Below are positions 43,199-52,736 of a stretch of DNA of 64,000 bases, in pieces; position 1 is the first letter of the stretch, and every line of letters starts with the position of its first letter. The position numbers were made by a program, and so were the translations under genes. Source of the DNA: Sinorhizobium garamanticum (GTDB lineage Bacteria; Pseudomonadota; Alphaproteobacteria; Rhizobiales; Rhizobiaceae). The notes below the pieces were generated by a model. That model made no database searches and had not been told where the DNA came from. It saw only the letters and a program-made list of their open reading frames with translations. The stretch is from assembly GCF_029892065.1 (NCBI RefSeq), contig NZ_CP120374.1, forward strand, positions 558,001-622,000, read 5' to 3'.

Positions 43199-44194
43199 AT
43201 GAACATCTCAAGAAGCCTCTTTGCCATCTGCGCGGCATTGCTCTTTTCGGTGATGTCGGTTTCGCCTGCGAAGGCCGACGCACCGCGGCAATGGCAGCGC
43301 GAATGGCCGCGCACCGACTTCGCCCGCGCCACGGTGGATCTTGCGGAAATCGTCTCCGGCGGGCCGCCAAAGGACGGTATCCCCTCGATCGACAAGCCGC
43401 GGTTCGCGAGCGTGCGCAAGGTCAACGGCCTCGCCCCGAACGAGCCCGTCCTGTCGCTGATCCTCGGCAAGGATGCGCGTGCCTATCCGTTGCGCGTGAT
43501 GATCTGGCACGAGATCGTCAACGACGTGGTTGCGGGCGTGCCGGTGACGGTGACCTATTGCCCCTTGTGCAACACCGGCATCGTCTTCGATCGTCGCCTT
43601 GACAGCAGAACGCTCGACTTCGGCACGACCGGAAAGCTTCGCCACTCGGATCTGGTCATGTACGACCGCCAGACGGAGAGTTGGTGGCAGCAATTTGGCG
43701 GCGAGGCCATCGTCGGCCAATTGGCGGGCCGGTCGCTGAAGATCCTCCCCTCGCGCCTCGAGTCCTTCGAAAGCTTTCGCGCGCGGGCTCCTGCCGGACG
43801 CGTGCTGGTACCGAACAATGCTCGCTTCCGCGCCTATGGGAGCAACCCTTACGTCGGCTACGACCAAGCGGCGCGGCCGTTCCTGTTCACCGGCAACCTT
43901 CCGGACAAGGTGCCGCCGATGATGCGGGTCGTGACTGTCGGCAGACAGGCCTGGACCCTGCCGCTGCTGCGCATCAAAGGCGTCATCACGGCCGGTGACC
44001 TGCGCATCAGTTGGCGGCCGGGACAGGCCTCCGCACTCGATACCGCGAACATTAGCCGTGGGGCCGATGTCGGCAATGTGGTGGTGCAGCGCGACGGCAA
44101 GGACGTGCCCCACACCGTGACGTTCGCCTTCGCCTTTTTCGCTTTCGAGCCAAACGGCACATTGCACACGGAAAAAGGGCCCGTGACGCAGTAG
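43199..44194 (+). CDS. Exported DUF3179 protein
   Basis: The 331-residue protein starts with a signal peptide (SLFAICAALLFSVMSVSPAK-A). It has the DUF3179 hallmarks: AYPLRVMIWHEIVNDVVAGV, TYCPLCNTGIVFDR with a CxxC pair, and VMYDRQTESWWQQFGGEAIV. The family is periplasmic or surface-located and has no known reaction; the CPLC and following Ser/Thr-rich strands suggest metal or redox chemistry. GGAGG precedes the ATG. Two SigF-type promoter-like sites lie upstream, placing it in the stress regulon of the adjacent sigma factor. Confidence 0.88.
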   Translation: MNISRSLFAICAALLFSVMSVSPAKADAPRQWQREWPRTDFARATVDLAEIVSGGPPKDGIPSIDKPRFASVRKVNGLAPNEPVLSLILGKDARAYPLRVMIWHEIVNDVVAGVPVTVTYCPLCNTGIVFDRRLDSRTLDFGTTGKLRHSDLVMYDRQTESWWQQFGGEAIVGQLAGRSLKILPSRLESFESFRARAPAGRVLVPNNARFRAYGSNPYVGYDQAARPFLFTGNLPDKVPPMMRVVTVGRQAWTLPLLRIKGVITAGDLRISWRPGQASALDTANISRGADVGNVVVQRDGKDVPHTVTFAFAFFAFEPNGTLHTEKGPVTQ

Positions 44195-44299
44195 AAGAGC
44201 GGCGCCGAGCCCGAGGCATCATCGTCCTCCAAGGACATTCGCAAGGGCAATGGGAATGCTCACCCTCCCCCTTCCGACCAAGCAACCAGAGGGTTCACC

Positions 44300-44596
44300 T
44301 CAAGGTTTCGGCGCAATGATGCCGCGATAATAATCGTGATCGCCACCCTTGTATCTTTCCCTCAGGACACCGGGGGAATAGATGCGTTGGCCTTCGATAC
44401 TGCCCGTCGGCGCGATGTCGATAGTCGGCGCAGGTGTCAGTCGCGGTACCAGTTGCGTTTGGCTCCGCGTGTCCGGACGATTATGCCGCTCGAGGCCCGG
44501 ATAATAAGGGTTGCCCGCCATGGCCGGGGTAGCGACGCCAGCGAGCGCGGACGCGAGCACCAATACAGCGAGTGACGGTTTCCGAGAGACGGTCAT
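44300..44596 (-). CDS. Small exported protein of unknown function
   Basis: The 98-residue product has a signal peptide (SLAVLVLASALAGVATPAMA-G) and a short, proline- and tyrosine-rich mature part, with NPYYPGLERHNRP and RYKGGDHDYYRGIIAPKP. It is likely periplasmic or secreted. ATG 44596 is preferred because AGGAG lies eight bases upstream; ATG 44623 is in frame. A SigF-type promoter with one mismatch lies 54-81 bases upstream, making this a further candidate regulon member. Confidence 0.7.
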   Translation of the reverse strand: MTVSRKPSLAVLVLASALAGVATPAMAGNPYYPGLERHNRPDTRSQTQLVPRLTPAPTIDIAPTGSIEGQRIYSPGVLRERYKGGDHDYYRGIIAPKP

Positions 44597-44649
44597 GGCA
44601 TTAACTCCTATGGTCTTCAGCATTCGGCCTGCGAATGCTTTCACTTCGG

Positions 44650-44677
44650 TATTCGACGTCTCTGGCTCGCTGGTTGC
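44650..44677 (-). promoter_or_regulatory. SigF-type promoter for the small exported protein
   Basis: Read on the minus strand: GCAACC, sixteen bases, CGAATA. The -35 box differs from GTAACC at one base. It faces the gene starting at 44596. Confidence 0.55.
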
Positions 44678-45204
44678 TTGCAAAAGGCGCTCTCACGCAG
44701 ACTTGATGACACTGGACAGGGCGGTGGATTTGCCGTGAGTGCCCGCAAGCTCGTCGGCTTGGGAGCAAGCCGTCTTCAAGCGATCGCGGCAGTGCGCGAT
44801 GTCGTCCTCGTCTTTCTCCGAAGCCGCCACCCCGTGATCACCGCGTCGACGAAAGTAGGAAATTCGCTCGCGTGCATCGACAGCCTGGTACCTGCCACCA
44901 CGAGCCTTCCTCCCGTTCGCCCCGCGAACAGCAGCAGAGCGGGGGACGGGCAAGTTCGTCGGAAAATCAGGATTTGCGAAATTCCGGCGTGATCTTGGCC
45001 CGGACACTCAAGCCGATATCGAGGCTTCCTGGATACTGCGATCCAGCTACCGCACAGCGTTTGAATATCGGCCCTGGGGCGCTGCGAAGGTGGTGACGGA
45101 GGACGAAATCCTGCTCCAAATGGATGAGGCGATTCCTTGCGATAATCCAGAGCAAGGTTCCGGTGTCCACCGCTCGCCAAGTCTGACAAATGCTCCTTCG
45201 CGCA
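44678..45204. other. Region without a supported gene
   Basis: Several overlapping open frames on both strands, none with recognisable protein features. It separates the sigma regulon from the aromatic-degradation operon. Confidence 0.35.
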
Positions 45205-46026
45205 TCAAAGGTTTGCTTCATTAATATCGGCCGCCTTGCTGTCAAAGAATTCCAGAAGTGCAACATTGAATGCCCGCCTCGACTCGATGTTGACGATATG
45301 CCGGCCCGGCAACGACAGATGCCGGCCCCGCTGCACGCGCCTTGTAATGTCTTCTAGGTCGGCTGGCGGGCACACCGGGTCGTCAGCGCCGGAAAGGGCC
45401 AGCAGAGGGTTGGCGATGCGTTCGATATCCTCCCACAGGTCGGCTCCGGCCAAAGCCGCGCAGCAGCCGATATACCCATCGATCGAGGTCGCGACAAAAC
45501 TGTCGAGCACCTTGCCGACAGTGCCGGGTTCAACGTCGTTGAACCCCGGGGTGAACCAGCGCTCGACGGTGGCGGCGGTCAGTGCCGCGAGACCATTCTC
45601 CCGAACGGTGTTCATTCGCGCGGTCCAGCTTTCCGCGGTACCGATCTTCGCGGATGTTGCGCAGAGAACGATCTTGCCGACGCGCTCTCCGGCATGGATA
45701 CCCAACCATTGCCCCGTGAGGCCGCCGATAGAAAGACCGCAGAAATGCGCCCGCTCTATCTCCAGAGCGTCGAGCAGCGCGAGCACGTCGTTGCCGAGGT
45801 CGGACAGACCGTATGGCGGCGGTGGAGCCGACGATAGGCCGTGACCGCGACAATCATACCGCAGCAGGCGGAAATCCCGCGACAGTCCAGCCACCTGCGC
45901 GTCCCACATGTGCAGGTCGGTACCGAGCGAATTGCAGCACATAAGCCAGGGCTTGCTTTGGCTACCGTCCGTATCGCCGTCGATACGGTAGTGGAGGCGA
46001 TGGCTGGGAAGATCGAGATAGGGCAC
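45205..46026 (-). CDS. pcaD: 3-oxoadipate enol-lactonase
   Basis: The 273-residue alpha/beta hydrolase should hydrolyse 3-oxoadipate enol-lactone to 3-oxoadipate, the step after muconolactone isomerase. It shows the nucleophile motif HFCGLSIGGLTGQWL, the acidic residue in LSGADDPVCPP and the His in LPGRHIVNIESR. The N-terminal LDLPSHRLHYRIDGD is typical for PcaD. The start is GTG at 46026. It is last in the ben/cat operon, after a benE remnant. No pcaIJF genes for the final thiolytic steps are in the window. Confidence 0.9.
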   Translation of the reverse strand: MPYLDLPSHRLHYRIDGDTDGSQSKPWLMCCNSLGTDLHMWDAQVAGLSRDFRLLRYDCRGHGLSSAPPPPYGLSDLGNDVLALLDALEIERAHFCGLSIGGLTGQWLGIHAGERVGKIVLCATSAKIGTAESWTARMNTVRENGLAALTAATVERWFTPGFNDVEPGTVGKVLDSFVATSIDGYIGCCAALAGADLWEDIERIANPLLALSGADDPVCPPADLEDITRRVQRGRHLSLPGRHIVNIESRRAFNVALLEFFDSKAADINEANL

Positions 46027-46088
46027 AGGTCAAGTACTCACGATGGGAACGTCGGCAGAAAGGGTGATCGGTGGCGCCGGCCATGCGA

Positions 46089-46232
46089 TCACCCCGATTT
46101 GAGCAGTGCCGGGCTCATGCCCTGTGCTGCCTGGAACACGACGACCAGCGGTCCGGCAGATGCGCTCACCGTGGAAACGATGCCGGCGAGAACAGCCGGG
46201 AGAGAGGTATCCGCGTAAGGATAGCCTTTCAC
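46089..46232 (-). pseudogene. 5' remnant of a benE benzoate transporter gene
   Basis: A 47-codon frame starting with GTG at 46232 reads ADTSLPAVLAGIVSTVSASA, then GPLVVVFQAAQGMSPALLKS and a stop. This is the conserved N-terminal first helix of BenE-family benzoate:H+ symporters. The remaining 350 or so residues are absent and pcaD follows 62 bases later, so a deletion has removed most of the gene. GGAGG lies before the start. The adjacent MFS transporter probably covers benzoate uptake. Confidence 0.65.
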
Positions 46233-46251
46233 GCCGGTCGTCGTTCCTCCC

Positions 46252-47583
46252 TCATGCCGTGGCGAGCTGCACGGCGCCGGAGCGGCGCGCGTTGCTTATC
46301 GCGAACACCAGCATCGCCAGAGCCGAGACTGCCGCCGGGATGGCGAAGATCAGGAAGTTCTGCTGGAGCGGAAATTCCATCGCCAGCAGAACGCCGCCCA
46401 GGGTGGGGCCAACAATGGCGCCGATACGGCCCACGCCCGAGGCCCAGCCCAGCCCGGTCGAACGCACCGAGAGATTGTAGAGCTGTGCGACGCTGGCATA
46501 GAGCAGGATCTGCGTGCCGATGGTAGTGGCGCCGGCGATGAAGACCATCAGGAACAGCAGCCCTGCCGGCAGGTTGAAGCCGATCAGCGCAATCGAGAAG
46601 GCAGCGGCGATGAAGAAGCCGACAACCACCTTCGGCAGGCCGAACCGGTCGCCCAACCGGCCGCCGGCGATCGCTCCGACCATGCCGCCGAAATTCAGCG
46701 AGAACAGGCTCAAGAGGCTGGCCTTTTCGGCATAGCCTGCTTCCTGCAGCACTTTCGGTAGCCAGGACGACAACAGATAGACGAGCAGCAGGCAGCAGAA
46801 GAAAGCAACCCAAAGCATGAGCGTACGCAGCGTCCGCTCATGACGGAACAGCTCGATGATCGACGCCGAAGCACCCCTCGCTTCCGAAAAAACCAGCGTG
46901 TCCGTGTCGCTGAGGCGCGAGGAGGGAGCGATCTTCCCATAAATCCGCTTCGCCTCTTCCTGCTTGCCCTGGCGGATGAGAAAGCCCAAGGATTCCGGCA
47001 ACTTCCACAGGACCAGCGGCAGCATCAGCAGCGGAACCGCGGCGATGAAGAACATCGGCTTCCAGCCGTATTGCGGGATGAGACCGATACCGAGGCTCGC
47101 CGCGACCATGCCGCCGACCGAATATCCGGAGAACATCAGGGCGACCATGGTGCCGCGAAGGCGCTTCGGCGCATACTCGTTCATCAGCGCCACCGCGTTC
47201 GGCATCAGCCCGCCGCAGCCGAGACCGGCGAGGAAACGGAAGACTTTGAACTGATCCGGCGAGCTGGCGAGACCGGTGAGAAGGGTGGAAACGGTGAACA
47301 GCATGAAACTGATCGCGATGCCCTTCTTCCGTCCGATCTTGTCCGCCAGCGGGCCGAAAATGAGCGCGCCGAACATCATGCCGAACAGCGCCCAGGCCTG
47401 CAGCGCGCCGGCCTGCGGCTTGCTCAGCCCCCACTCTGCAATCAGCGTCGGCAGCACTGTGCCGGCGACGAACACGTCATAGCCGTCAACGATCAGCAGC
47501 AGCCCGCAGAGAGCGACCACCGTCCACTGGAAGGCCCCGAAAGGGGTATTGTCTATTGTTTCATTGACATCGATGGTGCGCAT
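46252..47583 (-). CDS. Aromatic acid:H+ symporter (MFS, BenK/PcaK type)
   Basis: The 443-residue protein has twelve helices and the AAHS-family start NETIDNTPFGAFQWTVVALC with DGYDVFVAG in the first helix, where an Asp is needed for proton coupling. The motif FGPLADKIGRKKGIAISFML lies between helices 2 and 3. It should import benzoate or a related aromatic acid for the adjacent ben/cat enzymes. The start at 47583 (MRTIDVNE) is the family start; the frame extends upstream without protein character. Confidence 0.92.
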   Translation of the reverse strand: MRTIDVNETIDNTPFGAFQWTVVALCGLLLIVDGYDVFVAGTVLPTLIAEWGLSKPQAGALQAWALFGMMFGALIFGPLADKIGRKKGIAISFMLFTVSTLLTGLASSPDQFKVFRFLAGLGCGGLMPNAVALMNEYAPKRLRGTMVALMFSGYSVGGMVAASLGIGLIPQYGWKPMFFIAAVPLLMLPLVLWKLPESLGFLIRQGKQEEAKRIYGKIAPSSRLSDTDTLVFSEARGASASIIELFRHERTLRTLMLWVAFFCCLLLVYLLSSWLPKVLQEAGYAEKASLLSLFSLNFGGMVGAIAGGRLGDRFGLPKVVVGFFIAAAFSIALIGFNLPAGLLFLMVFIAGATTIGTQILLYASVAQLYNLSVRSTGLGWASGVGRIGAIVGPTLGGVLLAMEFPLQQNFLIFAIPAAVSALAMLVFAISNARRSGAVQLATA

Positions 47584-47626
47584 CGTCGCTCCTCCCCGAG
47601 TTGTTACGCATGGTAATAATGAGCTT

Positions 47627-48412
47627 TCAGCCGAGATCACCTCCGGCGACCGGCAGCACACTGCCGGTGATGTATGACGCCTCTTCCGAGGCCAGGAACA
47701 GGATTGGTGCGGCCTGTTCCTCGATGGTTGCGTACCGCTTCATGAAGCTGGATTGCTTCACCTGGCTCACGACTTCGGCCATCCAGCCCTTTTCGGCCCC
47801 GCTATCACCCGCCGCGTTGCGCGGGACGCGACGCGGCGGAGCCTCGGTGCCGCCGGGCGCCGTGGCGACGACGCGGATGTTGCGTTCCGCCAGTTCCATC
47901 GCCAGCGATTGGGTGATCGCGTTCACGCCACCCTTCGCCGCCGAATAGGGCACGCGATGGATGCCGCGCGTGGCGTTCGAGGACACATTGACGATCGCGC
48001 CGCCGCCGCGGGCGAAGAGATGCGGCAGCACGGCGTGGCAACAGTAAAGCGTCGGCATCAGCGAGCGGCGGATTTCGGCGTCAATCTGCTGCGGTTCGAA
48101 CTCAGCGTAGGGACGCATGCGGATCGCGCCGCCGACATTGTTGATCAGGATGTCGATGCCGCCGAACCGTTCGGCCGCAAACCGCATCGCCGCCGCCGCC
48201 CCCTCATGGGTTTCGAGATCGGCGTTGAAAGCCGCAGCATTCTCGCCGGCCGCAGTCACCACCTCGGCGACGAAGTCGGCGCGGTCGACGAACAACACTT
48301 GACCGCCCTCCTCCGCCGCGCGGACCGCCACGGCCCGGCCGATACCCTGTGCAGCACCCGTGACGACCAGCACCTTGCCCGCGAAGCGGCCTTCGAAACG
48401 CGCCGTGCTCAT
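47627..48412 (-). CDS. benD: Benzoate diol (cis-dihydrodiol) dehydrogenase
   Basis: This 261-residue SDR should oxidise the benzoate cis-diol to catechol with release of CO2. It has VVTGAAQGIGRAVAVRAAEE, NNVGGAIRMRPYAEFEP, the catalytic Ser in VNVSSNATRG and YSAAKGGVNAITQ. The sequence GGAIRMRPYAEFE is typical of BenD. Its start overlaps the benC stop (ATGA at 48409-48412). The C-terminal SYITGSVLPVAGGDLG is standard for SDRs. Confidence 0.92.
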   Translation of the reverse strand: MSTARFEGRFAGKVLVVTGAAQGIGRAVAVRAAEEGGQVLFVDRADFVAEVVTAAGENAAAFNADLETHEGAAAAMRFAAERFGGIDILINNVGGAIRMRPYAEFEPQQIDAEIRRSLMPTLYCCHAVLPHLFARGGGAIVNVSSNATRGIHRVPYSAAKGGVNAITQSLAMELAERNIRVVATAPGGTEAPPRRVPRNAAGDSGAEKGWMAEVVSQVKQSSFMKRYATIEEQAAPILFLASEEASYITGSVLPVAGGDLG

Positions 48413-49431
48413 GCAGCCACCTTCGCCGACGCATTGGGCGTGAACTTCTCGTAGTGGAAGCTGTGGGGCTTCACCCCGTTGTCGTTGAAATAGGTGCGCA
48501 CGGCGTCGACCATCGGCGGCGGACCGCACAGATAAACGTCGACATTGCCGTCATTGAGCACCTCGGCCGGCATGTGCTGGGTGACCCAACCCTTCCGCGG
48601 GTGGCTCGATGACTCCTCGGCAACCACGGTACTGTAGCTGAAATTGGCCAGCCGCTTTGCGTAGGCCTCGAGCTCATCGACGAGGACCAGGTCCAGGTCG
48701 CGGGTGGCGCCGTAGATGAGGTGAACCTTCTGCTGCGAATTGGCGCGGGCGAGAACTTCCAGCATTGACAGGAACGGCGCGAGACCGGTGCCGCCGGCGA
48801 GAAACAGAAGCGGCCTCTGAACGTCGCGAAGATAGAAGCTCCCCTGCGGCCCCGTCAGCTCGAGTTTCGTGCCGATCTCGGCACACTCCAGCCAGCCGCT
48901 CATCAGCCCGCCCGGTATCTTCTTGATAAGGAAGCCGATGCGCCCTTCGCCGGGCGCCGAGCTGAACGAATAGGAACGGCACTGGCCGCTGCCCGGCACG
49001 TCGACGTTGACGTACTGGCCGGGCAGGAAGGCGGGTGCGGCTTCGACATCCAGCTCCAGCACGATCGCCGCGTCGTTGTGGGGCACCACCTTGGCCACCG
49101 TGGCGGCGAATTTCTGCTGCCCGGTCTTGCAGGCCAACGATGTCGTAGGCACGGCGATGACGCCGTCGGAGGTCGGCTTCATCTGGCAGGTCAGCACTAG
49201 GCCGCTCTCCGCCTCATCCGCTGTCAGCGCATCGTCGATAAAGTCGCCGCCGAGGTCGTAGCTGCCGCTTTCCGCGCGGCACTTGCAGGTGCCGCACACG
49301 CCGTCGGAACAGTCCATTGGCAGGTTGATCTTGTTGCGGAAGGCGGCATCGAGAACGTTCTCGCCGTCCTTGCATTCGATGAAGCGGGTCACCCCGTCCT
49401 CGAAGTTCAATGCGATCCTGTAGCAGGCCAT
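48409..49431 (-). CDS. benC: Benzoate 1,2-dioxygenase reductase
   Basis: The 340-residue protein passes electrons from NADH to the dioxygenase. An N-terminal plant-type ferredoxin domain shows CSDGVCGTCKCRAESG with further Cys for the 2Fe-2S cluster. The FAD domain has CRSYSFSSAPGEG and the NAD domain has LFLAGGTGLAPFLSMLEVL and DVYLCGPPPMVDAV. It lies 42 bases after benB and overlaps benD. Length matches BenC. Confidence 0.94.
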   Translation of the reverse strand: MACYRIALNFEDGVTRFIECKDGENVLDAAFRNKINLPMDCSDGVCGTCKCRAESGSYDLGGDFIDDALTADEAESGLVLTCQMKPTSDGVIAVPTTSLACKTGQQKFAATVAKVVPHNDAAIVLELDVEAAPAFLPGQYVNVDVPGSGQCRSYSFSSAPGEGRIGFLIKKIPGGLMSGWLECAEIGTKLELTGPQGSFYLRDVQRPLLFLAGGTGLAPFLSMLEVLARANSQQKVHLIYGATRDLDLVLVDELEAYAKRLANFSYSTVVAEESSSHPRKGWVTQHMPAEVLNDGNVDVYLCGPPPMVDAVRTYFNDNGVKPHSFHYEKFTPNASAKVAA

Positions 49432-49473
49432 GGAAACCTCCTCGTCAGTCCTTGGATCGGCCGAAATCGCCCG

Positions 49474-49962
49474 TCAGATGTGATAGACGTCGATGACCTG
49501 GCGGATGTAGTCGTTCTTCAGCACGATCTTCTTGTTCGAGATCAGCAGCCCGTCGTCGCTCTTGCGGAGCGTGATGAACATGGTGCCGAAGAACTGGTCG
49601 GTGACCTTGTAGCGGTGGTTCAGCGTGTGGAAGTTGTAGCGCACATCGACTTCATCGCTCCGGACCGCAACCACTTCGACATTGGTGACATTGTGGCTGG
49701 TGCGGGGCTCAGGGGTGGAGGCGCCGGAACGCTCGGTCTTGATACGAAACACCCGATCCTCCAGGCCGTCGCGGTTCGGGTAGTAGATCAACGAGATCTG
49801 CGACTGCGGATCTTCGGTGATCTGATCGTCGTCGTCCCAGGCTGGCATCCAGTACGTCACGTCCGGGGCGTAGCAGGTCAGCCATTCGTCCCACTCGCGG
49901 TCGTCGAGAAGACGCGCTTCCCGATAAAGAAAGGCGCAGATGGCTTCGTAGGAAATGCTCAT
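49474..49962 (-). CDS. benB: Benzoate 1,2-dioxygenase small subunit
   Basis: The 162-residue beta subunit has the cone-shaped fold of ring-hydroxylating dioxygenase small chains: [40 protein letters not shown], and [20 protein letters not shown]. It provides structure rather than catalysis. Its start overlaps the benA stop (49959-49962), so the two subunits are made in equal amounts. Confidence 0.94.
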   Translation of the reverse strand: MSISYEAICAFLYREARLLDDREWDEWLTCYAPDVTYWMPAWDDDDQITEDPQSQISLIYYPNRDGLEDRVFRIKTERSGASTPEPRTSHNVTNVEVVAVRSDEVDVRYNFHTLNHRYKVTDQFFGTMFITLRKSDDGLLISNKKIVLKNDYIRQVIDVYHI

Positions 49963-51317
49963 GCGACGACTCCCTTCTTTTCGGCGGTCAGCGCTTGCCG
50001 CATCACCTTGGCCCAGTATTCGTGCTGACGGACGAACAGGCCCTCGTCTTCGCTACGCTCGCCAGACAAGAGAGGCTCGATGCCCATACGCTTTGCGTTT
50101 TCGTCAGGACCGTCGATCCAGAGCGGTGCTCCGCGCGACAGGTCGTTCCAGAGTGCGGCGGTGCCGGCATAGCCAGCCTGGCAGGCACGGAATTCTTCCA
50201 GGTCGTCGGCCGTGCCCATGCCGGACACGTTGAAGAAATCCTCGTATTGGCGGATGCGCAGCGCGCGATCCGCGGCACTTTCGCCCTTCGGCGCGAAGCA
50301 GAAGATGCTGATTTCCGTCTTGTCGACGCTGATCGGGCGCGTCACGCGGATCTGCGTGCTGAATTGGTCCATCAGGAACACGTTCGGATAGATGCAGAGA
50401 TTGCGGGTCTGGTTGACGATGAAGTCCGCTTTGTCTTCGCCGACGCGTGCCTTGATCTCGTCCCGGCGGTTGTAAATCGGACGGACCTCCGGGTTCATCG
50501 TGTTCGTCCACAGCAGGATATGGCCGTTCTCGAAACCGTAGACGCCTGCGACGGAGCGGCTCCAACTGTTGGCATCGACCGCCTTCGTACCCTCCTCCTT
50601 GCGCCGGCCCATCGTCGCGGCGTAGTTCCAGTGCACGGAGCTGACGTGATAGCCGTCGCAACCGTTCTCCATCTGCAGCTTCCAATTTCCGTCGTAGATG
50701 TAGGACGAATTGCCCCGCAGCACTTCCAGCCCGTTCGGCGCCTGATCGACGATCTGGTCGATGATGACTTTCGTCTCACCGAGGAAGTCCTCGAGCGACG
50801 CCACGTCCTCCTTGAGGCTGCCGAACAGGAAGCCGCGATAGCTTTCAAAACGCGGCACGCGCTTCAGGTCATGCGAGCCGTTCTGCGCGAACTGGGGCGG
50901 ATACTGGGTGGATTTCTCGTCCTTGACCTTGAGCAGCCTGCCGGTGTTGGAAAAAGTCCAGCCGTGGAAGGGACAGGTGAAGCTGCCCTTGTTTCCGTGC
51001 TTGCGCCGGCACAGCATTGCGCCGCGGTGGGCGCAGGCATTGATGACCGCGTGCAGTTCGCCACTCTTGTGCCGGGTCACGACCACCGGCTGGCGGCCTA
51101 TATAGGTCGTGTAATAGTCATTGGTCTCCGGGATTTGGCTCTCATGGGCCAGATACACCCAGTTGCTTTCGAAGATGTGCTTCATCTCCAGTTCGAACAG
51201 GTCTTCGTTGGTGAAGATGTCGCGGCGGCAGCGGAATTTGCCGGTTTCCATGTCATCCTGCACGGCGGTGGCGAGCAGATGATCGAGGTTCCGGGCTTTG
51301 TCGATGATCGCAGACAT
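49959..51317 (-). CDS. benA: Benzoate 1,2-dioxygenase large subunit
   Basis: The 452-residue alpha subunit carries the Rieske 2Fe-2S centre in [17 protein letters not shown] and [10 protein letters not shown], and the mononuclear iron site starting [17 protein letters not shown] with two His. It adds both atoms of O2 to benzoate to give the cis-diol. Motifs and length match BenA. It is preceded by catA with 109 bases between. Confidence 0.95.
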   Translation of the reverse strand: MSAIIDKARNLDHLLATAVQDDMETGKFRCRRDIFTNEDLFELEMKHIFESNWVYLAHESQIPETNDYYTTYIGRQPVVVTRHKSGELHAVINACAHRGAMLCRRKHGNKGSFTCPFHGWTFSNTGRLLKVKDEKSTQYPPQFAQNGSHDLKRVPRFESYRGFLFGSLKEDVASLEDFLGETKVIIDQIVDQAPNGLEVLRGNSSYIYDGNWKLQMENGCDGYHVSSVHWNYAATMGRRKEEGTKAVDANSWSRSVAGVYGFENGHILLWTNTMNPEVRPIYNRRDEIKARVGEDKADFIVNQTRNLCIYPNVFLMDQFSTQIRVTRPISVDKTEISIFCFAPKGESAADRALRIRQYEDFFNVSGMGTADDLEEFRACQAGYAGTAALWNDLSRGAPLWIDGPDENAKRMGIEPLLSGERSEDEGLFVRQHEYWAKVMRQALTAEKKGVVA

Positions 51318-51426
51318 GACCTATCTCCGGCAAAGTGCGCGCTATCAGGCGCAACCTTTGCAACTAAGTCGTTGATGACGATGGTTATCAGGGCTGGCGA
51401 CCCGATCGGGCCGCCGGCCTTGCCTG

Positions 51427-52365
51427 TCAGGCGGCCGCGCGCTTGCGCAGTTCGTTGACCTGGTTGTCGACGCCATTCACCATGGCCGTCAGATGGATAT
51501 CGAACCTGATCTCCGCAAACGGTCCGCTCAGGCCATTGGCGTTGATGCTGGCCTCGTCAGTCCGCTCGACGAGGGCCGGAACCAGACCGTCGCGCGTCGC
51601 ATAGGCGAAGTCGTCGTTGACCAGCGGATCGCCCTCGATGTTGATCTGGGTCGTCAGCTTGCGATGGCCGTCGGCGCTGATGAAGAAGTGGATATGCGCC
51701 GGGCGCTGGCCATGACGACCAAGCGCGGAAAGCAGTTGCTCGGTCGGGCTGCCGGGCGGCACGCCGTAACCGTGCGGCACGATGCTCTGGAACTTGTAAC
51801 AGCCCTTTTCGTCGGCGATGATCGTGCGACGCATATTGAACGGCGCTTGCTTCCCGGTCGGGTCGAAATGCGAATAGAACCCGCGGGTGTCACAGTGCCA
51901 CACTTCCACCGCGGCGCCGGGCAGCGGCTTGCCATCGGCTCCGTAGACGGTGCCGTGCATGATGAGGGTGTGGCCGTTCTCGTCGGCGCCGTCGTCAAGA
52001 CGGGCGAAGCCGTGCGAAACCGGCGCACCGGCTACGTAAAGCGGGCCTTCGATGGTGCGCGGGGTCGGGTTGTCGATGCCGAGGGCCTCATCGATCGCGT
52101 CGAGACGCTCATCGAGGAAATGATCAAGGCCGAGACCAGGCGAGATCAGCCCAGCCTGGCCGGCAGCACCGATTTCATTGAGCCAGGCGATGCCGGCCCA
52201 GTATTCGTCGGGGGTAATGTTGAGGTCATCGATCGCCTTGAACAGGTCGGACACAATTCGATGGACGATCTCTTTGACGCGCGGATTGCCACCCTCCTGG
52301 TTCAAACCACTCAGGACCTTGAGAAATTCCTGAATATCCGGTCTGTCGAAAATCTTCACGTTCAT
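51427..52365 (-). CDS. catA: Catechol 1,2-dioxygenase
   Basis: The 312-residue intradiol dioxygenase cleaves catechol to cis,cis-muconate with a non-haem Fe(III). Ligand regions are seen as GPLYVAGAPV (first Tyr), VWHCDTRGFYSHFDPTG (second Tyr) and RPAHIHFFISADGHRKL (two His). The N-terminal helical dimerisation domain is LKVLSGLNQEGGNPRVKEIV. It lies between catC and benA, so catechol from the Ben enzymes is used directly. Confidence 0.95.
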   Translation of the reverse strand: MNVKIFDRPDIQEFLKVLSGLNQEGGNPRVKEIVHRIVSDLFKAIDDLNITPDEYWAGIAWLNEIGAAGQAGLISPGLGLDHFLDERLDAIDEALGIDNPTPRTIEGPLYVAGAPVSHGFARLDDGADENGHTLIMHGTVYGADGKPLPGAAVEVWHCDTRGFYSHFDPTGKQAPFNMRRTIIADEKGCYKFQSIVPHGYGVPPGSPTEQLLSALGRHGQRPAHIHFFISADGHRKLTTQINIEGDPLVNDDFAYATRDGLVPALVERTDEASINANGLSGPFAEIRFDIHLTAMVNGVDNQVNELRKRAAA

Positions 52366-52441
52366 GTTGATTCCTCCACTTGGATTGCTTTTTGAAACTG
52401 CGGCGGCTCCCGTCCTCCCGGAAGCACCGGTGACGACGATA

Positions 52442-52732
52442 TCAGCTATCGTCTTCGCGGATCGCGGAGGGATGCCGCAGAAGCGGCGTCACCTCGATGT
52501 CCATGAATTTGAACAGCGGAAGTCCGGAGAGAACCTCGTGCAGTTCCGCATTGTCCCTGACGTCAAACACGCTGTAGTTCGCGTACTGACCGGCAATCCG
52601 CCAGATATGCCGCCACTTACCGGTACGCTGCAGTTCCTGCGAATAGGCCTTCTCCCGGGCGATGACATCGGCCGCTTCGGCAGCGGGCAGGTCATGGGGA
52701 AGGTTCACGTTCATCCGCACATGAAAGAGCAT
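52442..52732 (-). CDS. catC: Muconolactone delta-isomerase
   Basis: The 96-residue protein converts muconolactone to 3-oxoadipate enol-lactone. It has the family start MLFHVRMNVNLPHDLP with AREKAYSQELQRTGKWRHIW, and ends LFKFMDIEVTPLLRHPS. Length is typical; CatC forms a decamer. Its ATG lies four bases after the catB stop. Confidence 0.94.
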   Translation of the reverse strand: MLFHVRMNVNLPHDLPAAEAADVIAREKAYSQELQRTGKWRHIWRIAGQYANYSVFDVRDNAELHEVLSGLPLFKFMDIEVTPLLRHPSAIREDDS

Positions 52733-52736
52733 GGTC

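Noticed and set aside
49995..51458. A 487-codon plus-strand open frame opposite benA
   Set aside because: Antisense to a certain Rieske oxygenase; no recognisable domain.
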